64,000 nt of DNA from Prauserella flavalba (lineage in GTDB: Bacteria; Actinomycetota; Actinomycetes; Mycobacteriales; Pseudonocardiaceae). The position numbers and the translations under genes were made by a program. The notes beneath the pieces are model-generated. The model did not search any database, had not been told where the DNA came from, and was given only the letters and a program-made list of their open reading frames with translations. The first letter of the stretch is position 1. Every line of letters begins with the position of its first letter. Positions 26,501 through 33,032 of the stretch are shown here, piece after piece. The stretch spans positions 186,001-250,000 of the forward strand of contig NZ_MASU01000006.1 in the NCBI RefSeq assembly GCF_003202235.1, read 5' to 3'.

Positions 26501-27773
26501 GCCCTCCCGCGGCTACCACGCGGCGGTGGGCCGGACGAAGAAGGGCCTGCTGCTGAGCGTCAAGGGCGCGCCAGAGGAGGTGCTGCCGCGCTGCTCGCTC
26601 GACGGCCGCGCCCGTAAGCGCATGAGCGGCCGGATGCGGGCGCTCGCGAAGGCGGGGCACCGGGTGCTCGCGGTCGCCGAGCGCACCGTCGGCACCGGCG
26701 AGATCACCGACGACCTCGTGCGCGAGCTGACCTTCCGCGGGTTCGTCGCCATCTCCGACCCGGTGCGCGGCAGTGCGGCACCGGCGGCCGCGCAGCTGCG
26801 GGACGCCGGCGTGCACATCGTGATGATCACCGGCGACCACCCGGTGACCGGCGAGGCGATCGCGTCGGAGATCAACGGTGAGAGCGACCTGCACGTGGTG
26901 ACCGGCGCCGACATCGACGAGCTTGACGACGAGCGGCTCAAGGAGGTGCTGCCCGGCGTCGACGTGGTGGCGCGGTGCAGCCCGACGCAGAAGGTGCGGA
27001 TCATCCAGGCGTACCAGGGTCTCGGCAAGACCGTGGCCATGACCGGCGACGGCGCCAACGACGCGCCGGCGATCCGGCTCGCCGACGTGGGCATCGCGCT
27101 CGGCGGGCACGGCACCCCGGCCGCGAAGGCGGCGGCCGACCTCGTGGTGACCGACGACCGGCTGGAGACGATCATCGCGGCGCTCGTGGAGGGACGCGCG
27201 ATGTGGGCGTCGGTGCGCTCGGCGCTCGGGGTGCTGCTCGGCGGGAACCTCGGCGAGATCGGGTTCAACGTGCTGGGTGCGGCGCTGACCGGGCGCTCGC
27301 CGCTGAGTGCGCGGCAGCTGCTGCTGGTGAACCTGCTGACCGACCTGGCCCCTTCGCTGGCGATCGCGTTGCGGCGGCCCGACAACGAGACGGTGGAGGA
27401 GCTGCTGCAGGAGGGCCCGGAGAGCTCGCTCGGCGGCAGGCTCTACCGCGAGATCGGGTTCCGGGCCGGGTCGACCACGGCGGGCGCGACGGCCGCGTGG
27501 TCGCTCGCGCGGGTCACCGGCAGGCGGCGCAGGGCCTCGACGGTGGCGCTGGCCGCGCTGGTGGGCACGCAGCTCGGGCAGACGCTGCTGACGGGCGGGC
27601 GCAGCCCGGCGGTGCTCGCGAGCGGACTCGGGTCGGCGGCGGTGCTGGCGGCGGTGATCCAGACGCCGGGCGTGAGCCGGTTCTTCGGCTGCACGCCACT
27701 GGGCCCGGTCGGCTGGGGCATCGCGCTGGGCAGCGCGGGCGCGGCGAGTGTCCTCGGAGCCGTCGTGCAGTGA
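23517..27773 (+). CDS. Giant cation-translocating P-type ATPase (CtpI/CtpH-like) with degenerate N-terminal half
   Basis: A 1418-aa protein whose C-terminal ~850 residues are a complete P-type ATPase: TGES at 752-755, phosphorylated Asp909 in CFDKTGTLTEG, and GDGAND at 1177-1182. Its N-terminal half, about residues 260-580, is a relic of the same domain. RIDTLVLDRSALETG (Asp342) lines up with the DKTGT region, and a later LLVSTDRRALGAADCGVG segment with the GDGAND hinge. Mycobacterial CtpH and CtpI are similarly oversized. The transported ion is unknown, and the protein is membrane located. The resemblance between halves is my own reading. Confidence 0.87.
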   Translation: MKLFGVSVPGPLSVVGATVGTARGLATLATRPRRHVWSCPGRLHIEAHGVHGTGSERVARRIERALEEHAGVEWARVNAPSSRVIVAVTDPPPRTHELVRIVERAESEPSCREEEAAEDELHHPADGLRGTRLLPTLATDVFGVGMSLVTRLAPWAPLPSELASLPALVDHHPALKERMAQRARSHERADSMTSMFAALAQGLAGGGEGAVLDAAQRMGQWREARAHERAWCDAENGLITGPDFAGAESCAIERPAPLPEGDVEQYERKILTLGATASAVAVPFAGPRRALALGYSAVPKSAEVGRSAFASALGAVLARRGALVMDRLALRRLDRIDTLVLDRSALETGRSVLKDLAPLPGADHHAVAELAWRLFDPASAEEVRTEAEWRLGPLDVLDVHGGEDERKRFEQQGATGVLGLVEGESLQAVLALGGEQLPGVHTLTAAAQRSGLRVVDADKPFACVRELQEQGAGVLLVSTDRRALGAADCGVGTHRDGEPAPWGAHVLAGDDIAVVALLVEAVTAAKTVNSDSIRIAQASTGVGVVTALQPGRTSPTSRGMRAVNAGAGIALVNARRRANRLEVPEGAIPDTVPWHLMPAEAVLARLDVTAEGLTDERARRRARGGGGGRVRKTLGEAFVEELANPLTPVLAGGAALSAAVGSPVDAALVAGVTGLSALIGSIQQVRTERELADLLSRSSVSATVLRAGEERVISADDLVPGDVVAVTAGDVVPADCRLLEADGLEADESSLTGESLPVAKDPAPVVAGEIAERTSMLYEGTTVAAGEATAVVVAVGDDTEAGRSMAIARQGAPSTGVERRLTELTEKSMPLAVGSAAAVAGAGLLRGVPLRESLGAAVNLAVASVPEGLPFLVNAAQLAAARRLAELGALVRNPRSIEALGRVDVLCFDKTGTLTEGKLSVSELDDGERRCRVDALQEPVRPVLAAALRATPHADSPGDLPHATDRAIVEAGQRLKMTAAAGASGWALESSAPFEPSRGYHAAVGRTKKGLLLSVKGAPEEVLPRCSLDGRARKRMSGRMRALAKAGHRVLAVAERTVGTGEITDDLVRELTFRGFVAISDPVRGSAAPAAAQLRDAGVHIVMITGDHPVTGEAIASEINGESDLHVVTGADIDELDDERLKEVLPGVDVVARCSPTQKVRIIQAYQGLGKTVAMTGDGANDAPAIRLADVGIALGGHGTPAAKAAADLVVTDDRLETIIAALVEGRAMWASVRSALGVLLGGNLGEIGFNVLGAALTGRSPLSARQLLLVNLLTDLAPSLAIALRRPDNETVEELLQEGPESSLGGRLYREIGFRAGSTTAGATAAWSLARVTGRRRRASTVALAALVGTQLGQTLLTGGRSPAVLASGLGSAAVLAAVIQTPGVSRFFGCTPLGPVGWGIALGSAGAASVLGAVVQ

Positions 27774-27851
27774 CGGACGCGCTCCCACCGTGTCGGACAT
27801 GGACGCCGAGTTGTCAGACGAGCGTGTGCCCGTGGCCAGCCCGCAGTGATC

Positions 27852-27996
27852 GACCGCAGTGAAGGCCACCATGCCTGCGTTCAACGCAGTGAAGGCCACC
27901 ATGCCTGCGCCCACCCGTCTCCCACCACCACCCGAACGGAGACGCTCCGCGCCGCTGTGCTGATTCCACGCAGTGAAGGTGGCCTTCACTGCGGTC
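27852..27996. repeat. Long mosaic palindromic element, copy 2 (inverted interior, partly duplicated)
   Basis: Terminal arms GACCGCAGTGAAGGCCACC (27852-27870) and its exact complement (27978-27996). The interior is the reverse complement of the module in copy 1, and a unit of about 30 bp (GCAGTGAAGGCCACCATGCC...) is duplicated in tandem at its left. It lies between the convergent P-type ATPase and GntR genes and fills most of the 233-bp gap. Confidence 0.85.
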
Positions 27997-28006
27997 GGTG
28001 TGTCGC

Positions 28007-28732
28007 TCAGGCCAGGTCGACGCCGTCGCGCGTCAGGTCCGGCGCGGGGCCCGAGTGCAGGCTCGTGCCAGGGGCCAGGCGCTGCACCGCGTCGTCCATG
28101 TGCGCTTCGAGCAGCGCCAGCATCGACTGCTCGTCGCCCGAGCGCAGGGCCTCGATGATCTTGTTGTGCTCGGTGACGCGCTCGTCAACGCCCTGGTAGT
28201 TCTTGCTGTAGGTGCTCTGCAGCGCGGACAGGCACATGCGCGTCTCGATGAGCAGTGTCCGCGCCATCCTGGCCAGGCGCCTGCTGCCCGACGCCTCGAT
28301 CAGCGCCTCGTGGAAGCGCAGGTCCGCCTCGGTGAGCGCGGTGGGGTCGTCCTGCTCGTCGGCGTGGGCCATGGCCTCGACGGCCTCGTCGAGGATCCCG
28401 GCCACGCGTTCCCGGTCGCCCGAGCGCACCACGCGCGTCGCCGCGGCCCGCTCGACCGCGGAGCGCGCGGAGTAGATGTCGTAGACGTCGCCCGGTTCGA
28501 GGTCGATCACGAACAGGCCCCGGTGCCGTTCGCTGCGCAGCAGGCCCTCGGACACCAGCCGTTGCATGGCCTCGCGCAGGGGCCCGCGCGAGACCTGGAA
28601 CCGTGCGGCCAGCTCGGTCTCGCCGAGTTGCGCGCCGGGCGGCAGCGAACCGGTCATGATCGCGTCCCTGAGCTGGCGCGCGATGATGGCCGCGGTGGAT
28701 TCCCGGTTGACCGGTTCGATGTCCGCCAGCAT
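28007..28732 (-). CDS. GntR-family regulator, FCD (FadR) subfamily
   Basis: A 241-aa protein with an N-terminal winged HTH (AIMTGSLPPGAQLGETELAA, then VSRGPLREAMQRL) and an all-helical FCD ligand domain. Candidate metal ligands are in DLRFHEALIEASG and LEAHMDDA. ATG 28732 lies just after the stop of the maleate-isomerase-like gene (TGAGCATG), so it is the last gene of that operon. It is the best candidate to bind the ATTGT-NN-ACAAT sites at 19335, 29476 and 30309, whose size and symmetry suit FadR-type proteins. The effector is unknown, perhaps a C4 dicarboxylate. Confidence 0.88.
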   Translation of the reverse strand: MLADIEPVNRESTAAIIARQLRDAIMTGSLPPGAQLGETELAARFQVSRGPLREAMQRLVSEGLLRSERHRGLFVIDLEPGDVYDIYSARSAVERAAATRVVRSGDRERVAGILDEAVEAMAHADEQDDPTALTEADLRFHEALIEASGSRRLARMARTLLIETRMCLSALQSTYSKNYQGVDERVTEHNKIIEALRSGDEQSMLALLEAHMDDAVQRLAPGTSLHSGPAPDLTRDGVDLA

Positions 28733-28734
28733 GC

Positions 28735-29457
28735 TCACGCGCCCTTCGTCCGGAACAGGGTGCCGAGGCCGGGGGCCTCGCGGGTCGCGCCGGTCAGGCG
28801 CAGGCCCTCCCACACGGTGACCTGGTTGGCCGTCAGCACGGGCTTGCCGATGCGCTCCTCGATCATGTCGATCAGCGCGAGCGTGCGCATCGCGGTGTCG
28901 GGCACGAGCAGCGCGTCGGCGTCCGGGTGGTCGCGGCTGACGATCAGCTCGACGACCTGCTCAGGGGCCAGCTCGCCCACCTCGGCCGCCGTGTCGATGT
29001 CGGCGGCCGACATGGAGAGGACCTCGATGCCGCCCCGGCCGAGGAACTCCACGAACAGCTTCGCGACGTCGTCGGGGTAGCTCGCGGCGACGGCGACACT
29101 GCGCAGGCTCAGCGCGTTCGCCGCCCGCACGAAGGCGAACGACGTGCTCGACGCGGGCAGCCCGCCCGCGGCGGCCGAGAGCTTGGCGACCTGCTCCTCG
29201 GCGCCGTCCCAGCCGTAGACGAAGCTGCCGCTCGTGCACGCCCACACCACGGCCGACGGCTCGTACTTGGCGAGCAGCGCGGCGCCCTCGGCGAGCCGGG
29301 CCGGGGAGCCCAGGTCGAGCAGCTCGGCGACGGCGTGCAGGTCGGTGCCGTAGATGTGCTCGACGGGCAGCCTCGCACCGTCACCGAGCATGCGCTCGGC
29401 GAGCGGGTAGTCGTCCTCCGCCGCGTGGTCCGGGTAGATGAAGCCGACCGTGGGCAC
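28735..29457 (-). CDS. Maleate isomerase/Asp-Glu racemase-like protein lacking the second cysteine
   Basis: A 240-aa member of the maleate isomerase/arylmalonate decarboxylase superfamily. The first active-site cysteine is Cys74 in WACTSGSF. Where the paralogue next door has SCTN, this protein has PDTA, so Asp187 stands in place of the second cysteine. A racemase or isomerase needs both cysteines, hence this one may be a decarboxylase, a hydrolase or non-catalytic. GTG 29457 is preceded by GAGGAGG. An operator overlaps its promoter at 29476. Confidence 0.8.
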   Translation of the reverse strand: MPTVGFIYPDHAAEDDYPLAERMLGDGARLPVEHIYGTDLHAVAELLDLGSPARLAEGAALLAKYEPSAVVWACTSGSFVYGWDGAEEQVAKLSAAAGGLPASSTSFAFVRAANALSLRSVAVAASYPDDVAKLFVEFLGRGGIEVLSMSAADIDTAAEVGELAPEQVVELIVSRDHPDADALLVPDTAMRTLALIDMIEERIGKPVLTANQVTVWEGLRLTGATREAPGLGTLFRTKGA

Positions 29458-29475
29458 TGGTGCACCTCCTCGCAG

Positions 29476-29487
29476 ATTGTCGACAAT
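29476..29487. promoter_or_regulatory. GntR-type operator copy 2 (ATTGTCGACAAT)
   Basis: A perfect 12-bp palindrome 18 bp upstream of GTG 29457. It overlaps a candidate minus-strand -10 GACAAT, whose -35 TTGACC is at 29500-29505 with an 18-bp spacer. Binding would block the isomerase-GntR operon, giving autoregulation. Confidence 0.78.
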
Positions 29488-29501
29488 CCTACTAGAACGG
29501 G

Positions 29502-30251
29502 TCAAGATACCTCACGCAGCCACTTGCCCGGCCCGACGATGGGCAGTCCCATGCGCTTGAGGCACGCCCACATCGTCAGCTGGTTGGCCGTGAGCACCGG
29601 CTTGCCGAGCCGCTCCTCGAGCGGCTCGATCACGTCGTAGGTAGGCAGGTTGGTGCAGCTGACGAAGATGGCCTCGGCTGCGCTGTGGTCGGCGGCGAGA
29701 ATGCGCTCGGCGATGGTGCGGTAGCTGACCTTCCAGATGCCGCCGCCGAGTCCGAGGTGGTCGCTCGACATCGTCTTCACGCCGAGCTCGTCGAGGAACT
29801 CGTGCAGCTTGCCGGTGAGGTCCGCGTCGTAGGGCGTGAGCACCGAGACGCGGGAGAGGTTCAGCTGCTGCAGCACCTCCGCGAGCGCGCCCGAGGTCGT
29901 CACCGCCGTGGGGGCACCGGCGTCGCAGATCACCTTGCGCAGCGTCTTCTCCGCGTCCACCCCACTGACGAAGCTGCCCGACGTGCACAGGTATGCCACG
30001 ACCTCCGGCTCCACATGCAACACGTCACGCGTGGCGGCCGCGAGGTGGTGCGCGTTGCTGACCAGGTGGGCCATCTCCATGCTCACCGGCACGGGTTCGT
30101 ACGGAGTCCTGGCGAGGTGCAGCGAGACCTCCATCGGCACCCACCGCCAGAGCTCGCGTTCCAGCGCGAGATCGAACGGCGCGATCACGCCGATTCCCCG
30201 CTGGGCCAACGGCCCTTCGAAGGCGGGGAAGTCCAGGGCTGCGAAATCCAA
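29502..30251 (-). CDS. Maleate isomerase-like protein (Asp/Glu racemase superfamily)
   Basis: A 249-aa protein with both signature cysteines, Cys89 in YLCTSGSF and Cys199 in FVSCTNLP, and the family start RGIGVIAPFDLALERELW. Maleate cis-trans isomerase converts maleate to fumarate; related EutA-type proteins act in other catabolic clusters. TTG 30251 is chosen because GGAGG lies 7 nt upstream. An ATG at 30323 also opens the frame but overlaps the operator at 30309. It shares a divergent promoter region with the 2-hydroxyacid dehydrogenase gene. Confidence 0.82.
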   Translation of the reverse strand: MDFAALDFPAFEGPLAQRGIGVIAPFDLALERELWRWVPMEVSLHLARTPYEPVPVSMEMAHLVSNAHHLAAATRDVLHVEPEVVAYLCTSGSFVSGVDAEKTLRKVICDAGAPTAVTTSGALAEVLQQLNLSRVSVLTPYDADLTGKLHEFLDELGVKTMSSDHLGLGGGIWKVSYRTIAERILAADHSAAEAIFVSCTNLPTYDVIEPLEERLGKPVLTANQLTMWACLKRMGLPIVGPGKWLREVS

Positions 30252-30308
30252 GGCTCCGACCTCCGACGGCTTTCTTTGCAGGAGTGTGCCTCCGGGGTGA
30301 CTCCTCGG

Positions 30309-30341
30309 ATTGTTGACAATCATACGACCGGCTCTTACCGT
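30309..30341 (+). promoter_or_regulatory. GntR operator copy 3 (ATTGTTGACAAT) over the -35 of a leaderless promoter
   Basis: The operator dyad spans 30309-30320 and contains a perfect -35 TTGACA (30313-30318). A 17-bp spacer leads to -10 TACCGT (30336-30341), and the GTG start of the 2-hydroxyacid dehydrogenase follows 6 nt later at 30348. The transcript should begin at the start codon. A bound regulator would cover the -35. Confidence 0.72.
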
Positions 30342-30347
30342 GTCAAC

Positions 30348-31325
30348 GTGAGTGGCACGGAATCACCGGTGCTCGCGGTGCTCTGCGGGGACAAGCACCC
30401 CCCGGACATGGAGCCCATCGAGCAAGTGGCGGCAGTTCGTTACACCGATGCCGACGGCCTTGCCGATGCCCTGCGAGACGCCGACGCGTTGTTCGTCTAC
30501 GACTTTCTCTCCACGGCGGTACCCGGCGCCTGGCATGCCGCAAACCGTTTGCGCTGGTTGCACATCGCGAGCGCGGGCGTCGACCCCGTGATGTTCCCCG
30601 CGCTGCGCGAGAGCGACGTGGTACTGACCAATTCGCGGGGTGTGTTCGACAACTCCATCGCGGAGTACGTCCTCGGGCAGATCCTTGCGTTCGCAAAGGA
30701 TTTCGCCAGATCGATCAAGCTCCAGCGCGAGCGGACGTGGCGGCACCGGGAGAGCGAGCGCATCGAGGGCCGCTCGGTGCTCGTGGTCGGCACCGGGCCG
30801 ATCGGACGGTCGATCGCGCGGCTGCTGCGCGCCGTGGGCATGCACGTCGCGGGCGCGGGTCGCACGGCGCGTGACGGCGACCCCGACTTCGGGACCGTGC
30901 ACGCCTCGGCGCGGCTGAACGAGCACCTCCCGGAGTTCGATTACGTCGTGGCGGTCGCGCCGCTGACCGAACAGACAAAAGGGATGTTCGACGCGGCCGC
31001 CTTCGCCGCGATGAAGCCGGGTGCCCGCTTCGTCAACGTCGGCAGGGGCGAGCTCGTGGTCACCGGCGACCTCGTGGAGGCACTGCGCGCCGAGCGGATC
31101 GCGGGCGCGGCACTCGACGTCTTCGACACCGAGCCGCTGCCCCCCGACAATCCGCTGTGGACGATGGAGAACGTGCACATCTCGCCGCACATGTCGGGCG
31201 ACTTCGTCGGCTGGCGCAACGCGCTGGTCGAGGTCTTCGCCGACAACTTCCGGCGATGGCGCGCCGGGCAGCCCCTGGTCAACGTGGTCGACAAGGGTTT
31301 GGGCTACGTTCCGTCAGGTGGTTGA
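30348..31325 (+). CDS. NAD-dependent D-isomer-specific 2-hydroxyacid dehydrogenase
   Basis: A 325-aa protein with the Rossmann motif VVGTGPIGRSIARLL and the catalytic arginine region FVNVGRGELV. A downstream acidic residue and the histidine in ISPHMSGD complete the set. It would interconvert 2-oxo and D-2-hydroxy acids. GTG 30348 is taken because it is 6 nt after a good -10; no Shine-Dalgarno is present, so translation is probably leaderless. The amidase gene follows after 66 bp on the same strand. Confidence 0.87.
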   Translation: MSGTESPVLAVLCGDKHPPDMEPIEQVAAVRYTDADGLADALRDADALFVYDFLSTAVPGAWHAANRLRWLHIASAGVDPVMFPALRESDVVLTNSRGVFDNSIAEYVLGQILAFAKDFARSIKLQRERTWRHRESERIEGRSVLVVGTGPIGRSIARLLRAVGMHVAGAGRTARDGDPDFGTVHASARLNEHLPEFDYVVAVAPLTEQTKGMFDAAAFAAMKPGARFVNVGRGELVVTGDLVEALRAERIAGAALDVFDTEPLPPDNPLWTMENVHISPHMSGDFVGWRNALVEVFADNFRRWRAGQPLVNVVDKGLGYVPSGG

Positions 31326-31391
31326 CGGGCGAGGCGGCCTGCCTCGCCGGTGACGCCGCACGCCGAGCCGCTACCAGCACCGAGGAGAGAC

Positions 31392-32801
31392 ATGCCGAGC
31401 ACCGGAACCCTGCTGACCGCGAGCGAACTGGTCGCGGCCTACTCGTCGGGGGAACTGTCTCCGGTGGAGGCGACCAAGGCCTCGCTCGACGTGATCGAGC
31501 AGCACGACAAGGAGCTCAACGCCTTCACGCTCGTCGACCCCGAGGTGGCGCTCGACCAGGCACGGGCTTCGGAGGAGCGCTGGCGGGAGGGCAATCCGAT
31601 CGGCTGGCTCGACGGCGTGCCCGCCTCGATCAAGGACATGTTCCTGACCCAGGGCTGGCCGACCTTGCGCGGCTCGGTGTGCATCGACCGCGACCAGCCG
31701 TGGGAGGTGGACAGCCCGGTGACCGCGCGCATGCGGGAGAACGGGCTCGTGCTGCTCGGCAAGACCACCACCCCCGAGCTGGGCTGGAAGGGCGTCACCG
31801 ACAACCCGCTCGACGGCATCACCCGCAACCCGTGGAACCCCGCGCTCACGCCCGGTGGCTCCAGCGGCGGCAGCGCGGTCGCGGTCGCGACGGGCATGAG
31901 CGAGCTGTCCGTGGGCACCGACGGCGGCGGCTCCGTGCGCATTCCCGCGTCGTTCTGCGGCATCGTCGGGTTCAAGCCCACGGCGGGCCGCGTCCCGCTG
32001 TTTCCCGCGAGCCCGTTCGGCGCGCTCGCCCACGCCGGCCCGATGGCGCGCTCGGTGGACGACGTCGCGCTGCTGCTCGACGTGCTGGCCACGACGGACC
32101 ACCGCGACCCGAGCGCGCTGGCGCCGCCGATCGGCACCTACCGCGAGGCCGTGCGCCGCGACGTCCGAGGGCTGCGGGCCGCGTTCTCGCCCGCGCTCGG
32201 CTACATCGACGTGGACCCCGAGGTGGCGCAGGCGGTCGTGTCGACGGTCGCGGCGCTGACCGAGGCGGGGCTGTCGGTGGAGGAGGCCGACCCCGGCTTC
32301 GCCGACCCCGTCGAGGCGTTCGACGTGCTGTGGTCCACGGGCGCGGCGAAATGGCTCGACTCGTTCCCCGCCGGTTCGGAGGAGCGGATCGACCAGGGCC
32401 TGCGCAGGGTGTGGGAACAGGGGCGCACCTACTCGGCGAGCGACTACCTCGACGCGCAGGCCACGCGCGCGGCGCTCGGCATCCACATGGGCGAGTTCCA
32501 CCTGCGCTACGACGTGCTGATCACGCCGACGATGCCGATCCAGCCGTTCGAGGCCGGCCACGACGTGCCGCCCGGCAGCGGGCTCGAGAGCTGGCCACAG
32601 TGGACGCGGTTCACATACCCGTTCAACATGACCCAGCAGCCCGCGATCACGGTGCCGGCCGGGTTCACGTCGCAGGGGCTGCCGGTGGGCCTGCAGATCG
32701 TCGGCCCTCGCCACTCCGACGACCTCGTGCTCGCGGTGGCGAAGCTGGTCGAGGAGATCCGTCCCTGGGCCACCGACCGCCCCGCGGGCTCCCCGCGTTG
32801 A
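31392..32801 (+). CDS. Amidase signature-family amidohydrolase
   Basis: A 469-aa amidase. The Ser-cisSer-Lys triad region is clear: Lys81 in ASIKDMF, GGSSGGSAVAVA with Ser157/158, and the nucleophile Ser181 in GTDGGGSVRIPAS. It would hydrolyse an amide to acid and ammonia. ATG 31392 follows GAGGAGAG. Its place beside maleate-isomerase-like genes suggests a maleamate- or hydantoin-like intermediate, as in nicotinate or other N-heterocycle breakdown, but this is inference. Confidence 0.9.
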   Translation: MPSTGTLLTASELVAAYSSGELSPVEATKASLDVIEQHDKELNAFTLVDPEVALDQARASEERWREGNPIGWLDGVPASIKDMFLTQGWPTLRGSVCIDRDQPWEVDSPVTARMRENGLVLLGKTTTPELGWKGVTDNPLDGITRNPWNPALTPGGSSGGSAVAVATGMSELSVGTDGGGSVRIPASFCGIVGFKPTAGRVPLFPASPFGALAHAGPMARSVDDVALLLDVLATTDHRDPSALAPPIGTYREAVRRDVRGLRAAFSPALGYIDVDPEVAQAVVSTVAALTEAGLSVEEADPGFADPVEAFDVLWSTGAAKWLDSFPAGSEERIDQGLRRVWEQGRTYSASDYLDAQATRAALGIHMGEFHLRYDVLITPTMPIQPFEAGHDVPPGSGLESWPQWTRFTYPFNMTQQPAITVPAGFTSQGLPVGLQIVGPRHSDDLVLAVAKLVEEIRPWATDRPAGSPR

Positions 32802-32806
32802 TCGTC

Positions 32807-32855
32807 CCCCAAGGCCACCTTAGGTGCGTTGAACGCAACAAAGGTGGCCTTGGGG
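32807..32855. terminator. Short REPIN-like hairpin after the amidase gene
   Basis: A perfect 15-bp stem, arm CCCCAAGGCCACCTT and its complement, around a 19-nt loop holding an inner stem TGCGTT/AACGCA. It begins 6 bp after the amidase stop and is the probable terminator. It is the same subfamily as the hairpin at 13123. Confidence 0.8.
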
Positions 32856-32964
32856 AGCGTCAACCGGGCGCGAGTGGGGGCATCGCGGCGCCGCCGAGTG
32901 CCAGTTGGCGAGGAAGCCGGTTGTCGCCCTGTGCGCGCTTTCCGCGGGGAGAGGTGGGTCCCGA

Positions 32965-33021
32965 CCGCAGTGAAGGCCACCTTCACTGCGTTGAACGCAG
33001 GCAAGGTGGCCTTCACTGCGG
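32965..33021. terminator. REPIN-like hairpin before the WS/DGAT 3' end
   Basis: A perfect 19-bp stem, arm CCGCAGTGAAGGCCACCTT (32965-32983) and its complement (33003-33021), with an inner 7-bp stem CTGCGTT/AACGCAG in the loop. It lies 12 bp beyond the stop of the minus-strand acyltransferase and probably ends that transcript. Its arms match the termini of the long mosaic elements. Confidence 0.82.
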
Positions 33022-33032
33022 CTGGGCGAGGG

